Part shown: positions 41,475-48,330 of the stretch, one piece after another | How the letters are laid out: each line of letters begins with the position of its first letter | Position numbering within the stretch: the stretch's first letter is position 1 | Source: Clostridia bacterium | GTDB taxonomy: Bacteria; Bacillota; Clostridia; Christensenellales; DTU072 | DNA length: 64,000 nt | Assembly (NCBI GenBank): GCA_016297005.1 | Contig: JAEDHK010000007.1 | Location: forward strand, 1 to 64,000 | Direction of reading: 5' to 3' | Made by a program: the position numbers and the translations under genes | Notes under the pieces: generated by a model | Seen by the model: the letters and a program-made list of their open reading frames with translations, nothing else | What the model was told of the DNA's origin: nothing | Database searches by the model: none

Positions 41475-42593
41475 TTACAGAACTTTCGATAAAAATCCTT
41501 GCAAACGCTCGTTCTTCGGATTTCCGAACACCTGTTCCGGCGGGCCATCCTCGGCGATCTTACCTTGGTCGATAAAGAGCGCGCGGGTGGCGACTTCTCT
41601 CGCAAATCCCATTTCGTGCGTTACGATGATCATGGTCATACCTTCTTCGGCAATCTGCTTAATAAGATCAAGCACTTCGCCCACCATTTCCGGGTCGAGC
41701 GCGCTGGTCGGCTCATCAAAGAGCATCACCTTCGGATTCATCGCAAGAGCACGTACGATGGCAATACGCTGTTTTTGTCCGCCCGAGAGGGTAGACGGAT
41801 AGACGTTGGCCTTTTCGGCAAGTCCGATCCGCTTCAAAAGCTTCATGGCGTTTTCTTCGGCGGCGGCGACGATCTCTTTCCTGTTCTTATACGGCGGATC
41901 GATCTTCGTCTTCGGCGTCGGATAGGTTACCCTCTCGATAAACCGTTCGGCATTTTCGATCTTGGTCTGAATGGCAAGACGTTGTTTGGTCAACTTCGGA
42001 TCGTAATGGACCTGCTTTTTCCCGGCCTTTTCTTCCACTTTCTTAGTTTGTTCCCAGGCTTTTTCGATCGGAACAAGCTCGTCTTGCAACTTCTTGATCT
42101 CTTCCTTCTTCTGAGCGATCTGTTTATCGATGCGCGCGTTCAGCTTCTCTTGATTTTTGGCAAGCCACTTGTTATACGTCGGCATAATGAAGTTATTCCA
42201 CTTTGCCTTTCTCAGCTTTTCCGTCTCCACCTTAACAGGCGCAAGAGTAATGTTTTTCATTACGGTCAGGTTATTGAACAGATTAAACTGTTGGAACACC
42301 ATACCGATATTCCTGCGACATTCGTTGATATTGATCTTCAGGTCGGTCAGGTCCTCGCCCATAAAGATAATCTGTCCCGCCGTAGGGTCCTCCAACACGT
42401 TCAGACATCGCAAAAAAGTAGTTTTTCCTCCGCCGGACGGTCCAATAATGGCAATACGATCGCCCTCGTAAATATCAGCGGAAATATCATCGAGAACGAG
42501 AAGAGAACCAAAACGCTTGGTCAGGTGTTTTACCTCGATAATAGTCTTCTTTTGCACGGAGGTCTCCGCAACGTTATTTACTTTATCTGTCAC
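41475..42593 (-). CDS. Amino-acid-type ABC transporter ATPase with a large internal insertion
   Basis: A 372-residue ATPase of the GlnQ/HisP type, against about 240-255 in the family. From the GTG start: Walker A GPSGGGKTT (about 51-59), Q-loop VFQQFNLF (about 100), then an extra segment of about 115 residues (about 123-237), then normal KLLKRIGL, signature LSGGQKQR (about 269), Walker B VMLFDEP and H-loop VTHEMGF. The insertion is mostly Lys, Glu, Gln and Ala and should form a helical hairpin or coiled coil (RIDKQIAQKKEEIKKLQDEL), ending TYPTPKTKIDPPYKN. All catalytic motifs are intact. A TTG at 42602 is another possible start, but it leaves only 1-2 bases after GGAGG. Confidence 0.9.
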   Translation of the reverse strand: MTDKVNNVAETSVQKKTIIEVKHLTKRFGSLLVLDDISADIYEGDRIAIIGPSGGGKTTFLRCLNVLEDPTAGQIIFMGEDLTDLKININECRRNIGMVFQQFNLFNNLTVMKNITLAPVKVETEKLRKAKWNNFIMPTYNKWLAKNQEKLNARIDKQIAQKKEEIKKLQDELVPIEKAWEQTKKVEEKAGKKQVHYDPKLTKQRLAIQTKIENAERFIERVTYPTPKTKIDPPYKNRKEIVAAAEENAMKLLKRIGLAEKANVYPSTLSGGQKQRIAIVRALAMNPKVMLFDEPTSALDPEMVGEVLDLIKQIAEEGMTMIIVTHEMGFAREVATRALFIDQGKIAEDGPPEQVFGNPKNERLQGFLSKVL

Positions 42594-43305
42594 TTTTTGC
42601 AAACCTCCTTTCGATCAGTCTGATAAGTGCGGTAATAACCAAAACAAGGATCAGGTAAACAGCACCCAAAATAAGATACGGTACAATATACTCATAGTTA
42701 CTGTCGGCAATAGATTTAAATGCTTTGGTCAAATCGACGACGGCAATAAAACTGACGACCGATGTTTCTTTGATAAGCACGATAAATTCATTACCGAGAG
42801 TGGGCAAAATATTCTTTATTGCCTGCGGTATAACGACCTTAAACATTGTAAAACCGTAACTGAGTCCAAGCGTGCGCCCTGCTTCCAATTGTCCTACGTC
42901 GACCGACTGGATACCGCTACGCATGATTTCGCTGACATACGCGCCGCTATTCATACCATATACAGACATGGCAACGATTACTCGATATAGCGTGATATTG
43001 ATATTCAACGTAGCCGGTTTCAGATTCATCGCCGGGAATAACACGAAGTAAACAATCAACAGTTGCACCATGATCGGTGTTCCGCGGAAAATGGCGATGT
43101 ACGTATCAGCAATCTTGCCAAGGACTTTTGTGACGATATTGTTCTGAGGCGTAACTTTAATAACGGCAAGGATGGTACCGATGAGTATTCCCAATAACAG
43201 ACCGACAACGGCAATAATTACCGTTGTCTTCAGTCCGTCTAATACGTCTTGGTATCCACCGTTCGTGTAAAACGAACGCCAGAATATATTCCAACTTTGT
43301 TCCAT
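42583..43305 (-). CDS. Amino-acid ABC transporter permease
   Basis: A 240-residue membrane permease of the HisM/GlnP family with about five membrane segments. The EAA-type loop that contacts the ATPase is seen as EAGRTLGLSYGFTMFKVVIPQAIKNILPTLGNEFIVLIKETS (about 140-183). IFRGTPIMVQL is typical. Only one permease gene is present, so it probably works as a homodimer. It overlaps the binding-protein stop by 1 base and the ATPase start by about 11 bases. Confidence 0.93.
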   Translation of the reverse strand: MEQSWNIFWRSFYTNGGYQDVLDGLKTTVIIAVVGLLLGILIGTILAVIKVTPQNNIVTKVLGKIADTYIAIFRGTPIMVQLLIVYFVLFPAMNLKPATLNINITLYRVIVAMSVYGMNSGAYVSEIMRSGIQSVDVGQLEAGRTLGLSYGFTMFKVVIPQAIKNILPTLGNEFIVLIKETSVVSFIAVVDLTKAFKSIADSNYEYIVPYLILGAVYLILVLVITALIRLIERRFAKSDR

Positions 43306-44201
43306 TATTTTTTATTCTTAAATACGTTGATCACATCATCAGCCGTCGAGCAAGCATCAAATTCCGTATTGGATTTCTTAACGATAAGAACCTGAGCGGC
43401 ACCTTCTTCATAGGCATGGGAAAAAGTAACCGATTGAGCACGCTTGGCATTAACGGTCAAGCAAGCAAGAGCAATGTCCGCATCTCCCTGCTGAACGGAA
43501 GTAACAACAGCGTCAAAGTCCATATCGCTGATAACGAGTTCCATTTCCAATTCAGCGGCTATGATCTTAGCAATTTCCATGTCAATACCATAGAATTTGT
43601 TTCCGATCTTGTACTCATAGGGAGCAAATTGAGCGTTAGTAGCAAGGACAAGCTTATTGGTGGCGTTGGCATTTCCGTTCTCAATACCGACATAAACATC
43701 GGAATTGGGAGCGGAAGCACTGGCTTCATCATCTGAAATATCGATATCCGCATAAGCGGCATAAATAGCATCCAAAGTTCCGTTAGCTTTGATATTATCA
43801 ATGATGGTGTTGATACTGGCAAGCAGATCGGTCTTATTTTTATTAACGCCGATTGCGTATTGTTCAACAGTCAAAGCAATGTCGATCATCTTGATATCGT
43901 TGGGGTTGGCAGTAACAAGAGTATTCGCAGTAGCCTTATCAACAACAGCGTATTCGATGTTGCCGTTCTTCATATCGTTAACAGCAAGACCGATAGTCTG
44001 ATAAGAAGACACCGTCCCGTTCGGAATTCCGGCAAAGCCCCAATCGGCGTCGCCTTTGATATAGGCTTCTCCGGTAGTACCGGCCTGAGCCCCGATGGAA
44101 ATGGTTTTTTCACCCTTATTGCAAGCGGCAAAGGCACATACGCAACCGACGGCAAGAACGACTGCCATGATGGCTATTAAAATTTTCTTTACGTTTTTCA
44201 T
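43305..44201 (-). CDS. Substrate-binding lipoprotein of the amino-acid ABC transporter, circularly permuted
   Basis: A 298-residue lipoprotein (lipobox AFAAC, Cys27). It belongs to the family-3 amino-acid binding proteins (GlnH type) but the two halves are swapped. Residues about 33-152 (SIGAQAGTTGEAY, AVVDKATANTLV, VEQYAIGVNKNKTDLL, ANGTLDAIYAAYADI) match the second half of GlnH, which normally ends the protein. A linker of about 30 residues, low in complexity (DEASASAPNSD), follows. Residues about 182-298 (KLVLATNAQFAPYEYKIGN, FYGIDMEIAKIIAAEL, DMDFDAVVTSVQQGDADIAL, KRAQSVTFSHAYE) match the first half. Ligand residues appear kept, including Arg254 and Asp88. AAGGAGA precedes the ATG at 44201. 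It heads the operon. Confidence 0.88.
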   Translation of the reverse strand: MKNVKKILIAIMAVVLAVGCVCAFAACNKGEKTISIGAQAGTTGEAYIKGDADWGFAGIPNGTVSSYQTIGLAVNDMKNGNIEYAVVDKATANTLVTANPNDIKMIDIALTVEQYAIGVNKNKTDLLASINTIIDNIKANGTLDAIYAAYADIDISDDEASASAPNSDVYVGIENGNANATNKLVLATNAQFAPYEYKIGNKFYGIDMEIAKIIAAELEMELVISDMDFDAVVTSVQQGDADIALACLTVNAKRAQSVTFSHAYEEGAAQVLIVKKSNTEFDACSTADDVINVFKNKK

Positions 44202-44233
44202 TTTAAAGATTTCTCCTTCTTTTATTTGTCCAT

Positions 44234-44262
44234 ATCTTACCACCGAAAACGTATCCTAGCAA
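44234..44262 (-). promoter_or_regulatory. Promoter of the ABC transporter operon
   Basis: On the minus strand, TTGCTA (44257-44262), 17 bases, TAAGAT (44234-44239). The AT-rich stretch just upstream (44265-44345) holds several TGAAT/ATTCA half-sites, including AATGAA and TTCATT about 15 bases apart, which could be read by an ArgR-like regulator. This is weak. Confidence 0.5.
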
Positions 44263-44380
44263 ATATTTGAATGAAAAAATAAAAAATATTCATTATTCGG
44301 TATTAAATTATATATTTATGCAAATATTTATGAATAAATTCGTGCATTAAACGAAATTCTTCTGGATTTTACTCAACAAA

Positions 44381-44404
44381 AAAACGATCTATCCCGATCG
44401 TTTT
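44381..44404 (-). terminator. Terminator after the acyltransferase gene
   Basis: A 9-bp stem (44381-44389 with 44396-44404) with a 6-base loop. Further T follow on the minus strand. Confidence 0.8.
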
Positions 44405-44421
44405 CATATATTTTTACAAAA

Positions 44422-45171
44422 TCAGCCGTACACGACCGGTTCATGCTCGGGTAAAGAGTCGCCGAGTTCGGCAATTTTATTTTCCAGATAGCGACAGATA
44501 TCGTCGGCCTGCGTCTCCATAGAGACGGTGGGGTCGTAAGCAATAGGGTCTCCAACCACGAAGGTATGAATTTTTTCTGCGCAGTAGACGGGGAAAAAGC
44601 GCAATATCTTGCCGGTCTCTTGATAATATCGTTCGGCCACCTTAGGAAAACCGTGATTGAACTGAAAAATATACCTGTTGACTTTGTTTTCCGTGCGCTC
44701 GGGGAAGATAACCTGCGGCATACCCGCTTTCATCGTCTCGATAGACTTTTTAAAGGTCATCTTTTCCACCCGTTCGTCCTTATGAAAAACGGGAATGGGC
44801 TCAAACGCCCGGAAAGTCAGTATGATAACGGGCATTAACAAAAACGCAAGCGGATAGAGGATGAATTTCGGCTTTCTTTTGTTGAGCACTTTCGTCTTCA
44901 TGTGACGCCAAAAAACCTTGGAATACAAAAAATAATAGTTCGCCCATACGCGCGCGCGATGTTCCTTATTAATAATAAAATAAGTGGGCGCGTATATCTT
45001 AGTATGATTACAAACGAAAAAAACAGGCTCGTCGTCCGACGGTTTTTCCGTCTTCCAGATAAAATCGTTCTTAGGAAAGAACCATCCGACGATCGCCCGC
45101 AAGAACTTAAAAACCAAATGCGGTCTCTTGCAACTGTCGTACTCCTTGACAGGGCTGTAAAATTTTTTCAT
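44422..45171 (-). CDS. PlsC-like acyltransferase with an altered catalytic motif
   Basis: A 249-residue protein of the lysophosphatidic acid acyltransferase superfamily. VFFVCNHTKIYAPTYFI (about 50-66) is the place of the catalytic NHxxxxD, but the Asp is Ala here (H-TKIY-A). VIFPERTENK (about 155) matches the glycerol-phosphate-binding FPEGTR motif in part. A membrane segment (FILYPLAFLLMPVIILTF, about 103-120) lies between. It may be an inactive or divergent member, or may use another acid. The ATG at 45171 has no ribosome-binding site but a promoter ending 6 bases before it. Confidence 0.65.
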   Translation of the reverse strand: MKKFYSPVKEYDSCKRPHLVFKFLRAIVGWFFPKNDFIWKTEKPSDDEPVFFVCNHTKIYAPTYFIINKEHRARVWANYYFLYSKVFWRHMKTKVLNKRKPKFILYPLAFLLMPVIILTFRAFEPIPVFHKDERVEKMTFKKSIETMKAGMPQVIFPERTENKVNRYIFQFNHGFPKVAERYYQETGKILRFFPVYCAEKIHTFVVGDPIAYDPTVSMETQADDICRYLENKIAELGDSLPEHEPVVYG

Positions 45172-45177
45172 GGGCTT

Positions 45178-45206
45178 ATTATAACACGGATTTATTTTAT
45201 CCGCAA
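45178..45206 (-). promoter_or_regulatory. Promoter placed for a leaderless mRNA (PlsC-like gene)
   Basis: On the minus strand, TTGCGG (45201-45206), 17 bases, perfect TATAAT (45178-45183). Six bases separate the -10 box from the ATG. Confidence 0.7.
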
Positions 45207-45239
45207 TCCCATTACAGCAACCATCAATAAACAACAAAA

Positions 45240-45261
45240 AACGCGGAAATACCTCCGCGTT
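45240..45261 (-). terminator. Terminator downstream of the sugar operon
   Basis: An 8-bp stem (45240-45247 with 45254-45261). On the minus strand six T follow, and the plus strand is also T-rich. It lies about 190 bases after the last gene of the operon at 45451-49425. Confidence 0.75.
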
Positions 45262-45399
45262 CTTCTTTTTACCCCTAGCCCTTATTGAGGGAATAAAGGG
45301 GGCTTGATTCCTGAACGAAGTAAAAAAATGGGATTTTTTTAAAATGCCACTAAAAAAACCTTTCCTTTTTTTTCTTCACGTTTCAACGGCATATAACTT

Positions 45400-45450
45400 G
45401 CCGCAAGGCAAATATAACTGTAGTTTAGCGATGAAAAATCGCTAAACTAC
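45400..45450. repeat. Partial relative of the 4.7-kb hairpin element
   Basis: Bases 45400-45419 match 4906-4925 at 18 of 20 positions. In both places the motif is followed at once by a long perfect stem-loop, here 13 bp (45420-45432 with 45438-45450), but the stem sequences differ. The stem abuts the stop codon of the isomerase gene. The rest of the gap (45262-45399) is T-rich with no gene. Confidence 0.6.
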
Positions 45451-46416
45451 TTACGCCCACGACATCGTTCCCGGCTTGGGATTTTCTATCATCAATCCTT
45501 GCAGATACCTGACTGCTTTTTCCAGTCCTTCGGTGGGAATCATGACGCTGTCTTCGTGCTCGATGCTGACAGGGCCGTTATAGCCGACGAGATTGAGCAT
45601 GGAGAAGATATCTTTCCACATTGTGTCGTTACTGCCATAGCCGACGGTACGGAAGACCCAGGCGCGGTTTATCTCGTCCGAGTAGTGACGGGTATCGAGG
45701 ACGCCGCTTACGGCGGTGTTATGTTTATCAATACGAGTGTCTTTGGCATGGAAATGATAAATAGCCTTGCCGAGGTAACGAATAGCTTCCGGCACGTCGA
45801 TTCCCTGCCAGATGAGATGCGAGGGATCCACGTTCGCGCCGATCATGTCGCCTACGGCTTCGCGCAGTTTCATGCAGGTAAGCGGATTATATACGCAGAA
45901 TCCGGGGTGCATTTCCAAAGCGATCTTCTTAACGCCGCAAGAAGCGGCAAAGGCGGTCGCTTTCTGCCAGTAAGCAACAAGTTTATCCCATTGATAGTCA
46001 AGGATCTGCAAGAAGTCTTCCGGCCAGGGACAGGTAACCCAGTTGGGGTACTTGGCGTTATCCGAATCGCCGGGGCAACCGGAGAAAGTAATAATAGTTT
46101 CGACGCCGAGGAGCCCGGCCAGTTTGCAGGTCGCTTCGAAGTCTACCTGGAATTCTTTTGCGATCTCCTTGTTAGGATGAAGGGCGTTACCGTGAGTGGA
46201 CAGAGCGCAGATCTCCATTCCGTATTTATTGAACAGGTTCCTGATTTCTTCCGCCTTGCCCGGATCTTTTACGAGTTCGCGCGCGTTGACGTGCGCCGTC
46301 CCGGGGAACCCACCGCACCCTACTTCCATGGCGTTAACGCCCAGTTTTTTCAGGTAAATGATGGCTTCTTCCAGCGTCTTATCGTAAAGGATGGGATTAA
46401 AAACGCTCAATTTCAT
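45451..46416 (-). CDS. Sugar phosphate isomerase/epimerase (TIM barrel)
   Basis: A 321-residue xylose-isomerase-like TIM barrel (AP endonuclease 2 superfamily). The metal site is suggested by IALEMHPGF (about 170, Glu and His), ANVDPSHLIW (about 195, Asp and His), FHAKDTRID (His, Asp) and SIEHED near the end. Such enzymes epimerise or isomerise ketoses, often of inositol-like or rare sugars. It is the last gene of a four-gene unit with a ThuA-like protein and two oxidoreductases. The start overlaps the previous stop by 1 base. Confidence 0.85.
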   Translation of the reverse strand: MKLSVFNPILYDKTLEEAIIYLKKLGVNAMEVGCGGFPGTAHVNARELVKDPGKAEEIRNLFNKYGMEICALSTHGNALHPNKEIAKEFQVDFEATCKLAGLLGVETIITFSGCPGDSDNAKYPNWVTCPWPEDFLQILDYQWDKLVAYWQKATAFAASCGVKKIALEMHPGFCVYNPLTCMKLREAVGDMIGANVDPSHLIWQGIDVPEAIRYLGKAIYHFHAKDTRIDKHNTAVSGVLDTRHYSDEINRAWVFRTVGYGSNDTMWKDIFSMLNLVGYNGPVSIEHEDSVMIPTEGLEKAVRYLQGLMIENPKPGTMSWA

Positions 46417-47219
46417 TATTCGTCTACCTCCTTGCCGTGATTAACTTTGCCGACGTGATGGAACAGTTTATGGATCTGTTCGCACGGAAGCACGCTTGGC
46501 GCGTCCTTATACTTCTTGTTGACCTTAGCGATCTTGTCTTCTTGCTTACCGCACCAAAGAACGGCGTTATTGATGATTTTGCGGATATTGGCGTTCTTGT
46601 AGGTGGGGAAAGTTTCGTGTCCGGGCTGAAAGTAGAACACCCGGCCCTCTCCTCTTGTGAAGGTCACGCCGCTCCGGAATACGTTGCCGCCTTGATACCA
46701 ACCGATGAAGACGACGTCGTCCGGCTTGGGGATATTAAAGTGTTCTCCGTACATCTCTTCGTGAGGGAGACGGAAGCCCTGTTCAACGCCCTGACTGATC
46801 GGATGGTCAACGTCGGCCGTCCAGATTCTTTCCGCTTCGCCGCACTCTCTCCAAGTAAGGGAGCAAGGCGTGCCGAGCAGTTTTTTTATGACCTTAGAAA
46901 AGTGAGCGGAGTGGAGGAAGATAATGCCCATACCTTCGTGTACTCTCTTAATAACCGCGTCTACCACTTCGTCCGGAACCTTGTCATGGTCGCAGTGGCC
47001 CCACCAGATAAGGACGTCAATGTCGGCGAGAGTCTCGACAGTGACGTCGTTTTTCGTATGTTCGAGCAAATCTTTAAGCGTAGAAAGGAATTTAACTTCC
47101 ACGTCTTTACTTCCGTCGAAAATGGAAGCGATCTCTTTATGCAACCCTTCGGCATAGGCCTTTTTGCCGGCGCCGTGAAGTTGATTTCTTGTATATTCGT
47201 TATAGATGGCAAGTTTCAT
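46416..47219 (-). CDS. ThuA-like protein
   Basis: A 267-residue protein of the ThuA family, a class-I glutaminase-like fold. Seen: IDVLIWWGHCDHDKVPDEVV (about 67-86), GMGIIFLHSAHFSKV, then DVDHPISQGV and GRVFYFQPGHETFPTY (about 190-215). ThuA in rhizobia takes part in oxidation of trehalose to 3-keto sugars, and relatives are often beside Gfo/Idh/MocA enzymes, as here. The operon may therefore process 3-keto sugars. The glutaminase Cys is not evident. Confidence 0.85.
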   Translation of the reverse strand: MKLAIYNEYTRNQLHGAGKKAYAEGLHKEIASIFDGSKDVEVKFLSTLKDLLEHTKNDVTVETLADIDVLIWWGHCDHDKVPDEVVDAVIKRVHEGMGIIFLHSAHFSKVIKKLLGTPCSLTWRECGEAERIWTADVDHPISQGVEQGFRLPHEEMYGEHFNIPKPDDVVFIGWYQGGNVFRSGVTFTRGEGRVFYFQPGHETFPTYKNANIRKIINNAVLWCGKQEDKIAKVNKKYKDAPSVLPCEQIHKLFHHVGKVNHGKEVDE

Positions 47220-47231
47220 GCGTCGTTCTCC

Positions 47232-48314
47232 TTACAGCTGAACCTCTTTGCCCGTCCTGGCAGACTCGTAAATCGCACAGAGGATCCTGATCATGTCAAT
47301 CCCTTGGTCGATAACGAAGTCGGGCTTGGTTCCGTTCAAAATAACGTCCAGGAAGTGGAGTAAGTTTCCGCCGTGGCCGTTCAGCTTGTTGCCGTAGAAA
47401 AGTTGCTTTCTCATGAGCATAAAGTCTTTCAGTTTATTGTTCCTCTTTCCGTCGTAAAGGGTAAAGAAGTTATCTTGCCACTTGGCGCCCTTCCTGGTGC
47501 CGCGCAGTTCTACAAAGCGAGTCTCTTTTTCGATATTGGAGGCCCAGCTGAATTCGATCTGCAAAGACGCTCCGTTTTCAAACTTGATGAAGCCGGTAGC
47601 AAGGTCTTCTACGTCAAAGGTTCCGCCCTCGACCTTTTCGCCGAAGTTACTGTGAACGCTATCGCTTTCTTCCTCGTCGTTAGCAAACTTGCAATACGTG
47701 GAGCCAACGACGGAAACGGGACGAGGATTACCCATCATGTACAATGCGAGGTCGATCATATGTACGCCGAGGTCGATCAGCGGACCGCCGCCGGATTGCG
47801 CCTTCGTCGTGAACCAACCGCCCTTGCCGGGGATACCTCTCTTACGGATCCAACCGCAACGACCGGTATAAACTTCGCCCAGCTCTCCTTTGGAGATCAT
47901 ATCTTTCAGCAGTTGCGAGCCGCCGAGGTGGCGGTTATTACGCATTACCATCAGTACTTTTCCGCTTCTTTCCTGCGCTTCTTTCATTTTAACGACGTCT
48001 TCTACGCTGATAGAATCGGGTTTTTCGCAAAAAGTATGGCAACCGTGATCCAGCGCATAGCAAGCAATGGGAGAATGGACGTAGTTGGGGGTGCAAATAT
48101 CCACAACGTCCGGTTTAATAACGTCGATCATTTCTTTATAATCGGTAAAGTACTTCGCTTTACTGCCAAATTCGGCTTCCGCTTTCTGTAATTTTGTCGG
48201 ATTAATATCGCAGATCGCAACGATCTCCGCTTTGTCCGTGCTTTTCCACGTCGGTTTATGGGCGCCGTTAAAAATTCCTCCGAAACCGACGACGCCGACT
48301 CTAAGTTTTGCCAT
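47232..48314 (-). CDS. Gfo/Idh/MocA oxidoreductase (second in operon)
   Basis: A 360-residue NAD(P)-dependent sugar oxidoreductase. Rossmann start VGVVGFGGIFNGAHKPTW, family motif FCEKPDSISVEDV (about 93), and GGGPLIDLGVHMIDLALYMMG (about 175) with the catalytic His. It is separate in sequence from its upstream neighbour, so the two probably act on different substrates or steps. It lies 12 bases before the ThuA-like gene. Confidence 0.88.
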   Translation of the reverse strand: MAKLRVGVVGFGGIFNGAHKPTWKSTDKAEIVAICDINPTKLQKAEAEFGSKAKYFTDYKEMIDVIKPDVVDICTPNYVHSPIACYALDHGCHTFCEKPDSISVEDVVKMKEAQERSGKVLMVMRNNRHLGGSQLLKDMISKGELGEVYTGRCGWIRKRGIPGKGGWFTTKAQSGGGPLIDLGVHMIDLALYMMGNPRPVSVVGSTYCKFANDEEESDSVHSNFGEKVEGGTFDVEDLATGFIKFENGASLQIEFSWASNIEKETRFVELRGTRKGAKWQDNFFTLYDGKRNNKLKDFMLMRKQLFYGNKLNGHGGNLLHFLDVILNGTKPDFVIDQGIDMIRILCAIYESARTGKEVQL

Positions 48315-48330
48315 ATTATTCTCCTTTTTA

